A stretch of DNA of 64,000 nucleotides from Pegea sp. RAD2-039 (GCA_034620365.1 JAQGEQ010000071.1:1426001-1490000); one strand, 5' to 3'. Positions 38,300 through 52,829 are shown, counted from the first letter of the stretch. Notes: a model not told the origin generated them from the sequence alone. Made by a program: numbers and translations.

Positions 38300-41023
38300 A
38301 TGGCTGATAGTTCAGAAAAACAAACTTCTGAGAAAAATGTCCAACGAAAGTTATCAACCAAGGGACTTTCTTTGTATCAAGTTATGGATTTAGAAAAAGG
38401 TGCAACTAATGAAGAAATCAAGAAGAAGTATAGGTAATATAGAATGATTAATTTGTTATGTTATATAGAAAGATTATAGACTAGCTTTCACTCAATTTCA
38501 ATGAAATTAAAATAAATTTATCCTCCAATATATTTTTGTAACTAAAATATATTTTAAAATCACTTATTTATTAATCATAATATACTAAATATTATTTTTA
38601 ACCATCCATTAAAATTGTTTAGGCGGTTGGCATTAAAGTATCATCCTGATAAAAATATTGATAACCCAGATGCGATTGAAATGTTTAAAGAAATAAATAA
38701 TGCAAATAAAATACTTCAAGATGAGAAGAAAAGGGAAATTTATGATAAATATGGGTCTATGGGCTTAAAAATTGCAGACCAATTTGGTGAAGAAAATTTG
38801 AAAACTTATATGGCATTGCAATCACCAATTGCTAAAGTATTTATTTATTTATCAATATATTATAATATATATTTGTTAACTAAACTGTTTACTTTTTGAT
38901 CTACTTACAAATGTTTGTAGATTTTAAGTTTGTAGCTAAATAAGTTGATTGCTTGAATGTTTTTTAGCTAATTTCTTATAGTATTTTGTAACTATTATAT
39001 AAATATAAATATTAAACTTACTTATTCACATTTATTTCTTAAAGTAGGAACTTTGTTCAATAAACTGTTTATAAATAGTTATTATTTATTCATTGTTTAT
39101 AGTAATTATTTTATAAAATGTTTTCATTATAATTGGAAATTATTATATTTTGAAAATCAAAGCATAAATTGATAATTGAATGGAAGAATTTTAACTATCA
39201 TTAATCTTATATCTAGATTTCATATATCCTATTTTTTTCATCATAAGTTTTAGTTTAGATTGATTACATATTTTTATACTTTAACAAAATTCCTCTTTAT
39301 GTAAAAAGCACAGAAGTAAATGTGGCAAAAAACTCAAATGAATAATCTAGCTAATCATTTGTTACTTTAGGGTTTGGGCATATTTTTCTGCTTAATAACT
39401 GGATGTTGTTGTTGTTGCTGCTGTTGTTGTCTATGTTGTTTCAATTATTGCTGTGGAAGATGCAAACCTAATCCAGTAGATGAAGATGATTTTGATATAC
39501 CAGATCTAGATGGTTTGTTATTATTTTGATTGTTTATTTTTTGTAGATAGTTTTTTTGATAATTGGTAATCTGACTTCTCATCATTTAACTAATTTTGAA
39601 AACTAACTGTAATCAGTAGCTAGTTTAAATTATGTTTGCAATAAAGAACTAACTTTATTAGTAAAAATTTTATTCTAAGTCTCATGCTTAATCTATATCT
39701 ATACTATTAATGATTAAGTAAAAATATTTGTAGTATTTTTTACATGAAACTTTTAAAGAAGACCTGTGGCTAGTGAAATTGAAGCAGCTTGTTCATTAGC
39801 AGTGATTTATATTTGACGTTTATTAGCTTTTTGTGTCTCATTTATAGTTTGTAGTGTCATTAACTTTTCAACTACATATTTACACCAACTTCCATTTGTT
39901 TCATTTGATCATTTTTTACTGTAAACAACAACTTACCTATTTTTGAATGTCTACTTCAGTGTCTTAGGTTTGATATCAAAACTTTGTATTTCATCAATTA
40001 TTTTGATGTTTAGACTGCTGTATATATTCTTTTCTAATTCATCAGTTTTTGATAGTTTTTTATTCTTCCAGTTTCATTATAATATTTTGTGTAATCATAC
40101 CTTCAGTAGACTCATCTAACTTCCATTAAAACTTCCAAAGTAAACTCAGAAGTTTAGCTTTTCTCTGACTTTAGAGGTTTCAGTAGCTACAATTCAACCT
40201 TATCAGATTATTGAACTTTTCAACAAGCATTTTTATTAATATTATATTGTTTGAAATCTGTTTGTTCACCAGATGAAAAGAATGGCAGAGAAGATGAACC
40301 TATAACTGTTCAGCCTTGATTGAAAGCAGATTTGATAGGTACTCTATTTTGCTTACTAAGTAGTTAACATTTTGGCACAAAAACTTCTTCTCATTTAAAA
40401 CAACAAAAGTTGCCAAGATGTAGTATTTGAGTCTGATTTGACTTTTAATTGAGTTCACTGCAAGATTTCAGCAACTTTTTTGCAATAATTATTTCTCTTT
40501 TTTAATCTTTCGCACTTTTATGAGTCTTTTTTTTGCTTGCATGCTGAATAATTAAAATTATTGATTATTCTGATGAATATTGATGACTTTCTGGCTTAAC
40601 ATTGCTGTAGACACTTCACAAATCTAAACTAAAAGATTATTTTACTGACCAATCTTGCTTGTGTCTTGAAACTGCTCTCTGGTCAGCATGTCTACACTAA
40701 ATTAATCCTAACAGCTATTCAAGAGTCCATATACATGAAACTTCTTTTGGTTTCTTACCCACAATCAAAACTGTTGTTTACAACTTGTATTTTATGATTG
40801 ATGGAAAATTTGAAAAATCAGTCTTTTTAATTTTGCTAGCTGGTCGACATCGAAATTTTCAAAACTTTGGTTTTGAGTTGAAATAAAATTGTTGATTTTT
40901 ATAGATGAAGGTGAGGATGTGGTCCAGAGGCAACCTGTTTCAAGTGATTCAGTTCCAATAATCAACAGCGAAGAAACAGCACCTCTAACTTCAAATTCTG
41001 TCAATACTGTATATTCGCAGTAA
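38300..41023 (+). CDS. DNAJC5: Cysteine string protein (DnaJ homolog subfamily C member 5)
   Basis: A palmitoylated J-domain co-chaperone of synaptic and secretory vesicles that recruits Hsc70 to SNARE proteins. Four exons: 38300-38433, 38623-38836, 39371-39512 and 40905-41023, with GT-AG introns and phases 2, 0, 1. The product is 202 residues, close to the 198 of the vertebrate protein. The J domain follows [11 protein letters not shown] and has the catalytic HPD in ALKYHPDKN, then [10 protein letters not shown] and [10 protein letters not shown]. The cysteine string starts [11 protein letters not shown] and holds nine consecutive Cys, with 15 in all, ending GRCKP. The acidic tail begins [10 protein letters not shown]. 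Intron 3 (1.4 kb) holds nothing recognisable. Confidence 0.97.
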
Positions 41024-41364
41024 TTATTTTACACTAAAATTTTACTGGTAGATCTCCTTCTTGATTTCATTCTTGCTGCCATCAAATTTATGATCTAAAT
41101 TGATGATTTATTTTTCCGAATTTTTGTTCGCTACCATTGGCTCTTTCTACATAACTTTATCCAGATTATAGAATTTATTCTTAATTTATTTGTTGGCAAT
41201 TCTGTCTGTGTTTTTGTGTTTATTTTTTCTAGAAAGACTTTTTTTTCCAGGTTTATAAGTAAACTTGGCAAAGAGACTGATACAAAACACTTAAACAATC
41301 TTGATCCTTAGATGCATTTCCAAATTTTTTTCTTAACTCTATTTTCTAATGCTTCAAGCTTATT

Positions 41365-41432
41365 GCAGTCATCACTACGAATCTTAGATATTTTTTTAGC
41401 AGTCATCACTACGAATCTTAGATATTTTTTTA
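41365..41432. repeat. Two tandem copies of a 34-bp unit
   Basis: Copies at 41365-41398 and 41399-41432, each starting GCAGTCATCACTACGAATCT, are essentially identical. They fall in the probable 3' UTR of cysteine string protein. Confidence 0.9.
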
Positions 41433-41495
41433 GTTTATTGGTTTTAAGAATTCAAAAACTCGTTTATCTACATTTTTATTTAGATAATCTAAACC

Positions 41496-41501
41496 AATAA
41501 A
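41496..41501 (+). terminator. DNAJC5: Candidate polyadenylation signal of cysteine string protein
   Basis: The first AATAAA I see after the stop codon, about 470 bases downstream. Assignment is by position only. Confidence 0.4.
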
Positions 41502-42744
41502 ATATTTAAAATATTGATGTTTAAGTAACATTTGAATTTCATAGTATTTCGAAATCAGTCAGCAATTTCATATAAATTGCTCATTTTGTGTTATGCTTCT
41601 TGTTCTCCACTTCGGTTTATTTCCAACCACTTAGCAGGACAAATTATTTGATTTTATTAATTACAGAACTCTTTGAAATAATTGTTGTATAATTTTGCTG
41701 TTAATTATAGTAGACTATCTCGTGCAAAATACAATTGTAATTTATGTTGTGAAAGCAAATACAATTTGTAGCTTGGCTATTTCAAGAAATTTCTGTATTT
41801 TTTGAGAAACTTAATTTCTAACCAATCAGTCTTCTACCCACACATTGTTTATTCAGGAAATACTTTTATTAAACAATATTTGAACAGTGCTTAGGTACAT
41901 AAAAGTTAACCAATCACAAATGAAATTGTTTTAGAAGCCATCGTTTAATCAACTAATTTTTATATACCTTTAAACTGTTTGGAGAAAAAATGGTTAAAAA
42001 TTCCTTTATATGGATTTCTCATAACTTCATTGGGATGACATTATTTCAGTCAGGAGACCTATAAAATTGTTGATTAATCAAACTTATTTTTAAAATGATT
42101 AAAGGTCAGTTGAGGAAAAAGATGATAATAGTTTAAAAGAATTACGATTTGAACTTGAGATACCTCAAATTAGTTTATAACGACATTTCAACTCCATATG
42201 TTCCATCTCATACATTAAATCTATACTGAAAATGAGACTTCATAAGAATATCTTTCGTTTAGAGTTGAAAATATTAGTAAGGAGAAAAAATTTAACCTTT
42301 GTGTTGAAATAGAATATTGTTAATTCAATAGTAAAATATTTCTAATTAGAAATTCTTAGTTCATAAGTTTTTTATTTTCGCTGAGATGTTCATCAAACGT
42401 TTTTTTTCATATAATTATGTGATATGTTTGTGATTAGTTTAAAAAAACGAGAATTTATTGAAAATTCAAATGCTAATTCTAAGCATTTAAAAATATGTTT
42501 GGTGGTCCAGATGATTAATGAAAATAAAAACGAAAATTAATTTAAAAAATTAGTTTAATAAAAGCTTTTTACTACTTGTAGCCATTCAATCTTCAAACAC
42601 AAAATGATTTTTTTAATAGTTTTAGTTTCCTTTTTTATTCCTTTTTTTTAATTTCCAAAAAACAAATTGCTTTTAAAAAATATGCCTAATAGCAACTACC
42701 GTAGCGTGTCATGGGTCTTATGAAGGTTTCTTACTTTCATTGAA
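41502..42744. other. Intergenic DNA downstream of cysteine string protein
   Basis: I see no ORF, RNA gene or recognisable repeat before the retrotransposon fragments begin. Confidence 0.5.
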
Positions 42745-43330
42745 GATCTGAAGGAAATCTTTTCAATGCATCACGTCTAAAAGCGAAGAACAAGATAGAA
42801 AAGATCACCTTCTGTGACCTGCTTTTTGCCGATGACGCAGCAACTGTTGCACATTCAGCAAAATAACTGCAGATGCTGATGAACCGATTTTCTTCAGCCT
42901 GTACAGACTTTGAAATGAAAACCAGTTTAAAAAAGCCAGCAGTTCCTAGCCAAAGTGTTAACATTCCACAGTTAGTCAACATGATGCTGTGCCACTGATG
43001 ATATAGATAAGTTTGTCTATCTCAGTTCAAAAATAACATCATCAATATCAATAGAAGCCGAGATCAACAGTTGCATCGGTAAAGCGTCTGATACATTTGC
43101 ACGGCTTACTTTTAGGGTCTTGGATAATCCAAACCTTTCTATCAAAACAAATGTCACCACCTATAGAGCCTTTGTCTGCAGTACGCTATTGTACGCCTGT
43201 AAGCGAAACTTCCACTTTGTCGAAGGCTAACGAAATAAACTCAACACTTTTCATTTTCGTTGTGTTTGTCACATATCACTTTAAAGGGAGCAGCAAAAGA
43301 TCTTAAACGAAGAAATTTTGAAGCGCGCTA
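42745..43330 (+). mobile_element. Dead non-LTR retrotransposon fragment (RT domain), plus strand
   Basis: The plus strand reads SEGNLFNASRLKAKNKIEK then CDLLFADDAATVAHSAK. FADD is the catalytic palm motif of a reverse transcriptase and the flanks match the thumb region of common LINE families. A stop follows at once; after it the frame resumes as LQMLMNRFSSACTDFEMKTS, then, frameshifted, EINSCIGKASDTFARL and NLSIKTNVTTYRAFVCSTLL. Several stops and shifts leave it inactive. No endonuclease part or ends are seen. Confidence 0.8.
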
Positions 43331-43389
43331 GCAACAGTATATAGAATGCTAAAGGCTTTGCTAGCTTGGACACTTCTGTCGAATGAAAA

Positions 43390-43475
43390 ACAATTTATTT
43401 TTTTATTGCAATAAATGCGAAGGTGCCTGAAGAGAGCATCTCCCGCTAACACACTTTCTCACAAATAATAACTAT
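43390..43475 (+). repeat. Dispersed repeat, copy 2
   Basis: Partner of the repeat at 4785-4875. It lies between the two opposite-strand LINE fragments, so it may be the tail of one of them or an independent short element. Confidence 0.45.
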
Positions 43476-43831
43476 TAAGTTAGAAATATAGAAAGAAAAA
43501 GATGTAATACATGGCATTTTAGTAGTACCCAAAGCATATTGCAGTGAACAACTACATAGAATGTTAATAGTATAAAAAAGAGAAAAAAATCACAGTTTAG
43601 AAATTTTTGGCAATATTGAAACGGTTCAACTTCTGCTTGAACGACGAGTGATTTTGACATTACAATGTCTGATAGCAGCTGATTCGAAGTAGCAATTGTG
43701 CGGTATGAGAAACAATTTGCTCTGATTGACGAGCCAGGTGATATGGGCTTATTACGATGTAGTGTGTCGTCTTAGTTGATATAACTTAAAGGAAGGACTA
43801 ATGGAAAATAAAGTATCGAATTAAAGGTCAA

Positions 43832-45070
43832 CTAAATTGTGGGTAATTTTAAAATAATAACTAAGTTGTATTTAATCAGTCGAGTTTCGAATGTATCTAA
43901 ATTGAAGTAGCTGAGACGATGTTTATAACTATCGTATTTAATATCAAGTTTCCTGCATACCAATCTCGTAAATGTTGCCTGAACAGATTCGATTTTTTTG
44001 TTATCACTAACTTGATATGGCATTCATGAACTGACATTGTATTCAAGAATTGGACGTACATACAATTTGAAAAGATTGATAAAAAAGTATAGATCCTTAA
44101 AATTAAAGGTCTTTATAATAAGGTAAGCTAGATTGATTTATCTTGCAAAGATCTTGAAAACATAAATATACCATTTAAAGCCAGATGAAAGAGTAATGCC
44201 AAGGTCTAGGACCGAAGATATTCGCGGAATAATAAATCCATTGATGGAGTATTGGTTCAAGGAAATTGCAGCTGGTTTACGAGAAAAAGGTATAAGTTTA
44301 GACTTTGTGGGCTGGATTCTGAGCTGCCAACTCATAGACCAGTTTTCTACAGTATGTAGTGCAGTTTGAAGTTTTGATGGATTACAAGATAATAGCTTGA
44401 TGTCATGTTCATACACAAACACTCTGACATCATCTACTGCTACTAGTCTTCTTATGAGGTCTTCAAAAGAAAGTTAGATGAGAATGAAAATTAAAAAGAG
44501 AAGAGGTCCCAGAACGGAACCACGAGCAACACTCAGGTGACTCGACTAGGAGTAGATCTTTCTACACGAGTTTGTTGGTAACCTAATAAGTAATATTCAA
44601 TCCATTTTCAGATAAGGCTGTTGATTTTAAAATTTTGCTATATAATAATGAGCTTGTTGTGAGAGGCAGAATCAAATACTTTAGCAAAATCGAGATATAT
44701 TATGTCACAAGGAGTATTACTTTCATAATGGACTGTAAGAGCTCATTGAGAAAAGTGAGATGTCGAGTCAGGGAAGATCTTCGTTTCATAAAGCCGTTTC
44801 ATCAAATGACTGGTCATATGATTGTGAATGATATGTTCTTCAGTTCTGCAGATAACTGAAGTCATTGAAACCGACCTGAAGTTAAATGGGGTGTTTCTGG
44901 GACTCTTTTTATGAATAGGAGTAATAATAGCTTTCTTCCAAATTTGTAGAACTCTTCCTCGCCTCAGAGTGATGTTAAAGAGTAGCGACAAAGGTATTCT
45001 ATTTATCACTATAAAGAGGAAGTAGTTTTTGTTAAAAACAAATCAGGGATTTGATCAGAGGTGGTGGAAA
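43832..45070 (-). mobile_element. Dead non-LTR retrotransposon fragment (jockey/CR1-like), minus strand
   Basis: From 45.07 kb downward the minus strand encodes broken reverse-transcriptase pieces: PLSLLFNITLRRG then WKKAIITPIHKKSPRNTPFN and SMTSVICRTEEHII (44743-45009); GSVLGPLLFLIF (near 44500); VYEHDIKLLSCNPSKLQTAL (44.4 kb), where the active-site YADD is degraded to YEHD; and the C-terminal IESVQATFTRLVCRKLDIKY (43832-44023). Multiple frameshifts, stops and the lost catalytic Asp show it is dead. It lies in the opposite orientation to the adjacent plus-strand fragment. Confidence 0.85.
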
Positions 45071-46077
45071 CTGATGATTTTAAAGAATAGCCTTAGCTAC
45101 CATATCGACCGTCATATTAAGATCTATACCCTGGACTGTCTATAAGCAGAATAGTGACTGTAGCTTCAAGATGTTTTTACTTCTATGGAGTAGCATAATC
45201 TTTACGGGCATAATTCAAAGATTATCATAAAAATGATCGGAAAGACTTTTCGTTTCGCTTTTAACAATTTTACAGCCTTATATGTGACATCAAATCTTAA
45301 GCTTGCTGTGAATTCATCTAGGAACAAATTAATACTGAAATCTTTCTCTTTTATCAACTACTATGCACACATTGTCGTTGGCTGAAATAATTTATCCAAC
45401 TGCTTAAAATATTGTAAAAATTTACGTCGTACAACCATCTTGTGCTATTCTGTTAAAATCTTCTAGAAACACAGTGATCAGAACTGCACCAGCTGATAAC
45501 AGCGCAAACTCACAATTATTTAGCAAATCTTTTTCTGCCAATGAATTAGCACCAAGCACACTAACATGTCACCCTAAGCACCCAATATCAGACTTTTGAA
45601 CATGAGATTAGTTAGATTAATTCGTGGAGGTAGTCTAATATTACTTTACATTAATCACTTATTTACTTTTTAATTATTTTATTCTAGCAACAATAACTTA
45701 TCAAAACTACAACACAATAGTACAGAAGTCATGCAAGAATAAATATAGAAACCAAATTGATGTTATTTCAAGTTCTTTTCATATAAAACTTAGATTGCTT
45801 CATATTATTAAAAGGTTGGAGTACTAAGAGAAAAAAGTTGTATATCTACTAAAATCAGTATATCAGAATATCTTTCCTTTTAAAGTGTTTAGGATGAATT
45901 ACAGCAAAAATAAAAAAATCTAGAAAGTTAAGTCTACTATATAAGTAAGTAGCTTGAAAATTAAAGAACAACATCAGTGGTACTACATTATTACAAATCC
46001 AGATATTCTTCAGTAAATGAGCAAACGGTCGGAGATAAAGATAAGCTGATGTTGCTAATAATTGATCACGAGTGAGC
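45071..46077. other. DNA downstream of eEF1A
   Basis: Probably the remainder of the retrotransposon's 5' part at the left end, then the eEF1A 3' flank. AATAAA on the minus strand at 45678-45683 could be the eEF1A polyadenylation signal, about 400 bases past the stop. No other gene is seen. Confidence 0.4.
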
Positions 46078-46082
46078 CGTAG

Positions 46083-47814
<1,732 letters not shown>

Positions 47815-48508
47815 TTAAGAATTATAAATTTTATTCTAATCGCTGCCATAAAAAAATAAACATTTTAAAGAAATACTTATAAACTTCATTATAAGTTTAT
47901 TTTTATGAAACAAAAAATCATCTTTATAAATCAATCTTAAATAGAAACATTATCAGTAGCAAATATAAACATATTAAAACTATTTAAAGTAAAATTGTTA
48001 ACCAAAATATAATTTTTATAACTTTTTTATTACTAAATTGAAAAATTAGCACAATCAGTATTATGATAAAATAAAAGTAAAAATTAAGAAATCTAAATGA
48101 GCAAATTAGATTTTTAAAAAAACATTTAAGCTCTAAAACTTTATACAAATAATCACTTTGATAAAAATTATTAACTTCTAAACTACCATTATTTAATTTA
48201 CTATTTTACTATGTGTGAATTTTTCACACTTTTATTTTAAATAGAAATATAGAAAATATTGATTGAAGGTATCTGCAAAAACTACAGATTTCTAATAATT
48301 TTAATCTTCTTGATTTTTGGCTTTATCTGAAACAACAAAAATCATAATTACTTTTAGAACATGAAATACAAACATTTAATAATTCATACATACTTTTCAC
48401 ATAAGCACGACTTTATTGCTGGTAAAATGTTCATTTTCTTGTCTGAAATAAATTAAACTTAATTAAATTAAAATAAGAAATGATTCAAATTATAAAATCA
48501 TTAGAAAG

Positions 48509-50066
48509 TTCAGACATCCAAGGAAGGTATTTAAACCATCATTTAATTTATCAGTGGAAACTGCGAATGTGGATATATCTCATCATAATTAAATATAGTA
48601 ATAAAAAGATGGATATAAACTTACCTAAATCATATTTAGAAGAGAAATTGAAAAGAATTTTTGATATTGTATTCTGAAATAAATAGAATAATTTATAAAA
48701 CTGAGAACAAAAAATTTAGATTTTTAATTAAGTTAAAAGTTCAGACATCCAAGGAAGGTATTTAAACCATCATTTAATTTATCAGTGGAAACTGCGAATG
48801 TGGATATATCTCATCATAATTAAATATAGTGATAAAAAGCTGGATATAAACTTACCTAAATCATATTTAGAAGAGAAATTGAAAAGAATTTTTGATATTG
48901 TATTCTGAAATAAATAGAATAATTTATAAAACTGAGAACAAAAAATTTAGAATTTAAATTAAGTTAAAAGTTCAGACATCCAAGGAAGGTATTTAAACCA
49001 TCATTTAATTTATCAGTGGAAACTGCGAATGTGGATATATCTCATCATAATTAAATATAGTAAAAAAGCTGGATATAAACTTACCTAAATCATATTTAGA
49101 AGAGAAATTGAAATAAATTTTTGATATTGTATTCTGAAATAAATAGAATAATTTATAAAACTGAGAGCAAAAAATTTAGAATTTAAATTAAGTTAAAAGT
49201 TCAGACATCCAAGGAAGGTATTTAAACCATCATTTAATTTATCAGTGGAAACTGCGAATGTGGATATATCTCATCATAATTAAATATAGTAATAAAAAGC
49301 TGGATATAAACTTACCTAAATCATATTTAGAAGAGAAATTGAAAAGAATTTTTGATAATGTATTCTGAAATAAATAGAATAATTTATAAAACTGAGAGCA
49401 AAAAATTTAGAATTTAAATTAAGTTAAAAGTTCAGACATCCAAGGAAGGTATTTAAACCATCATTTAATTTATCAGTGGAAACTGCGAATGTGGATATAT
49501 CTCATCATAATTAAATATAGTAATAAAAAGCTGGATATAAACTTACCTAAATCATATTTAGAAGAGAAATTGAAATAAATTTTTGATATTGTATTCTGAA
49601 ATAAATAGAATAATTTATAAAACTGAGAGCAAAAAATTTAGAATTTAAATTAAGTTAAAAGTTCAGACATCCAAGGAAGGTATTTAAACCATCATTAATT
49701 TATCAGTGGAAACTGCGAATGTGGATATATCTCATCATAATTAAATATAGTAATAAAAAGCTGGATATAAACTTACCTAAATCATATTTAGAAGAGAAAT
49801 TGAAATAAATTTTTGATATTGTATTCTGAAACAAATAGAATAATTTATAAAACTGAGAACAAAAAATTTAGAATTTTAATTAAGTTAAAAGTTCAGACAT
49901 CCAAGGAAGGTATTTAAACCATCATTTAATTTATCAGTGGAAACTGCGAATGTGGATATATCTCATCATAATTAAATATAGTGATAAAAAGCTGGATATA
50001 AACTTACCTAAATCATATTTAGAAGAGAAATTGAAATAAATTTTTGATATTGTATTCTGAAATAAA
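48509..50066. repeat. Tandem array, seven copies of a 231-bp unit
   Basis: Copies begin at 48509, 48740, 48971, 49200, 49431, 49662 and 49892 with TTCAGACATCCAAGGAAGGT; the last is cut short at about 175 bp. They are nearly identical, differing by single bases and one- or two-base gaps, so the array is recent or homogenised. The array lies within the predicted eEF1A 5'-UTR intron. Each unit also carries an acceptor and a donor on the minus strand 49 nt apart (for example exon-like 48625-48673). A plus-strand frame of up to 65 codons in copy one is interrupted in later copies, so I do not call it a gene. Confidence 0.95.
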
Positions 50067-50565
50067 TACAAGAGTAATTTAACAGAGAAAGACTTAACAG
50101 ATAATTACAAGAGCAGAATTTGAATAAATTTATTTAAACTAATATTATTTTATAATTCCATAAAAAAACTTATATAAAATAAACTACCCCAAAACTTTCA
50201 GATTAGTTATCAGTATTTTTACATTAATAACCTAATAGATATTGGCTTATATTTTAAAAGTAGTGATCTAAAATCAGATTCAAAAAATTTGCATTAATGA
50301 TGCTGTTATATAAAACAGATTCAAACTACCTTCTAAAGTTAAAAAAATAGCTAATTTGAACAATACTTACAGGTCAACATTTGTTAAACTCACAATAAAC
50401 AGACTATAAGCTAATTTAGATAAATTCTATACAGAAGTTGTGTTTTAATTAAAGGTAGTCCAAATATATTAAGTATTAATATCTATCCGCAAGCTTATAA
50501 GCAAACAACAACTCCTTTCAAACAAATACCGAAAAAGATTTAAATAATACTAAAAAATTACTTAC

Positions 50566-50626
50566 TGTGAGTGAGTGAATAAAAGCAAGTAAGAAGTTGT
50601 GCCACGGAGCGAACTTGATAAAAAGG
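50566..50626 (-). promoter_or_regulatory. EEF1A: Probable eEF1A non-coding first exon with TOP start
   Basis: On the minus strand CCTTTTATCAAGTTCGCTCC starts a G+C-richer segment that ends CACTCACTCACA before a strong donor, GTAAGTAA. An oligopyrimidine start and a short non-coding exon are normal for eEF1A. The matching acceptor is at about 47843, which makes a 2.7-kb intron holding the tandem array. TATAA-like sequences lie 50-90 bases upstream of the start, not at the usual distance. Assignment is inferred from signal quality and position. Confidence 0.5.
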
Positions 50627-52369
50627 ACTGCTATTACTGGACAAAAATTAATTTCAATTTCTTCATAGAAACATTATAGACTTATATCGTAGCAGTAACT
50701 TATAAAACGTATATAATAAGGCATATTGGTAACTTGAAAAATTTTAGGAATATTTTTAAGTGCATGCAATTAACAATAGAAAAAATTCATCTGATTTAAT
50801 TCTGATCATTTTAGTTTAAGTTTATTTTTTACTAGGTTTTCTAATACTCTACGCATTAAAAGCCAGCACGATTTGCTGCAAAGTTATAATCATACTTAAC
50901 TTCTTTAAAACCAAAAGCTTGCCAAAACTTCGTTGCGGATGCAAACAAAGCTTAGATATCAAAGTTATACAAGCATAATGTGGCAATTTTTTGGCAATTT
51001 TTTGGCAATTTAACTCGCTACTTTCACGAAGTTTTAGCAAAGGATGTGACATCAATTCACGATTGAAAAAACAAGCGTTTAAATCAAGTTTATAATTGTG
51101 TCTATCGTGTGTTGTATTTTTAGTTTTACTCAGATTTTAATAAAGGTAAACTTGTAGTAAAGAGCTATTATTACTTTAATTCTCATCTTAAAATCGATTT
51201 ATTAGAAACTTTAATTAAAAGACCTCGAGTACAAAATACTATGAAATGGTGATATATCTAATTAAAAATAAGCACGAAGGCGACTAACATCGAGAAACAA
51301 TTTAGTATTATTGAGCCAGCAAAAGGCTAAAAACTTAACTTGATGTAATAGTCTTACTGCGATCTTTAGCACTATAAAGAGAACAATTTCTATGTAGATT
51401 TCAAAAGCAGTTATACGTAAATACGTTCTTTCACTATGAATTTTTATTTTATAAAATCTTTATTTCTTATTTAATTTTGAAGTTAATTTACTTAAGTATG
51501 ATTTACTAAAACAGTTTTGTAAATTAGTCATGTATTTTTTTTCTTATAATAATAATTAATGATATGTAAAACAATGTTTACTTTTTTACAAAATACGAAA
51601 TTAATGGATAATATAAACGCTTTAGAAAAATAAAAAACTTTCATTTAAAATCTGCTTAAAGTAAAAGTAATAACGATTAAATTATAGGTTTTATAAATCA
51701 TTAAAGAGCAACCAATAAATGCAAAATTAAAATTTAATCTAAATTAAAATCACTGAAACGAGATCAAATGGCTCGAAAATAAAATAAGTCATTAAAGTAA
51801 ATATCAATCTAAGAAGTAAAACAAGATTGACGTAGATATATTAACATATGAATATATTTTTTGTTTAAGCTTCTTATGCTGAAGCAGTAGCTAAAAGGAA
51901 TATTATAGACTAACTATGAAGTTTGATATTCATACTACCTAACTGTGCATGGACTTTGGCTATAGTGGAGAGCAGCGTACATTTAACTGCCCGATTCTTT
52001 AGATCGGATGCTTGTATACATGAGCCAGTTAATTAGCACAGTGACTTCGATTTACAATGTCACTTAGGCTTTAGTTCAGACTTTCACTGTCCTAGATGAC
52101 GTATCAGAAATTGTAATGATAATAACTCTTTAAGAAAGCTTTATTAAATTGTAAGAGACAATTAGCAACAACGGTACACACAACAATCACCCACATAGAA
52201 CTAGGTATATAAAGTAATGAAGGATGACACATTCACGCAAGCGGTCAAATATTCTATTGTCACTCAGTTCAAACATACCACAAGGATGATGAGACACAAT
52301 TAATAAGATTTTATTTTTGCAAAGTTATTTCTCTAAATTTATATTTTTACTTTTAAAATTGTATGCGAG
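50627..52369. other. Region upstream of eEF1A
   Basis: Mostly A+T-rich. It has three head-to-tail copies of an 11-bp motif (GGCAATTTTTT) at 50982-51012 and a G+C-richer patch at about 51.94-52.12 kb that I cannot identify. The exon-like fragment at 50.9 kb is listed separately. Confidence 0.45.
50855..50945 (-). pseudogene. Possible terminal exon fragment
   Basis: On the minus strand, after AAG, a frame reads ALFASATKFWQAFGFKEVKY then DYNFAANRAGF and stop. FWQAFGFKEV recalls the conserved FYxKxGF-type segment of GNAT acetyltransferases, but the match is short and I would not assign a family. No neighbouring exon is found. Confidence 0.2.
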
Positions 52370-52735
52370 TACTCGAGCTATCTAAATTAAAGCCATAATT
52401 TTTTAGACTGAAGAGCAACTGATTAATATTAAAAAGCATCGTCAGCAAGGAGTATCACATTTCCAGAACTATTTAGTGATGGAGAATAGTTTGTAGTGTC
52501 ATTGATATAAGTATTAAAGATGGCCAATAATCTTATCCCAGAGAACACCACTGAAAAGCCAAAGAAAAGTTGAAACAAAGTCCACTGATGATGACGTGTT
52601 ATTCTCTATCTTTAAGAAACTTATCGAAGAAATAGAAGTAGGATTGATATATAGTTGCCTGAAAGTTTTTGCTAAAATGAAATTGAATCAAAAGCTTTGT
52701 GAATGTTTGTATTGATGATATTAGTAGTTAGACTA
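52370..52735 (-). mobile_element. Dead non-LTR retrotransposon RT fragment
   Basis: Minus-strand pieces recall a LINE reverse transcriptase: NIHKAFDSISF (family DFSKAFDSVSH) at about 52.7 kb, then NTYINDTTNYSPSLN and LLADDAF (family YADD-type active site) at 52436-52450. Stops and frame changes lie between them. No start, endonuclease or tail is recognised. It lies just downstream, on the same strand, of the tRNA-like repeat. Confidence 0.6.
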
Positions 52736-52829
52736 TTTGCTGAGAGTCAATAGTTTAGACAGGTCAATAGCTGGTAATTGAGGATCTTTGAAAAAGGAAT
52801 TTAGATTGATAATCAGAAAGAAAGTTCTG

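Noticed and set aside
40792-41004. Minus-strand 70-codon ORF
   Set aside because: It is antisense to the last exon of cysteine string protein.
42737-42982. Minus-strand 81-codon ORF
   Set aside because: It is antisense to the plus-strand reverse-transcriptase fragment, which carries the recognisable FADD motif.
48480-48677. 65-codon plus-strand ORF at the start of the tandem array
   Set aside because: Its frame is part of the repeat unit, and later copies carry a stop inside it (AAATAA in four copies). It looks like a by-product of the repeat.
48509-50066. CRISPR-like array
   Set aside because: The units are 231 bp, contiguous and identical throughout, with no unique spacers, in a eukaryotic genome.
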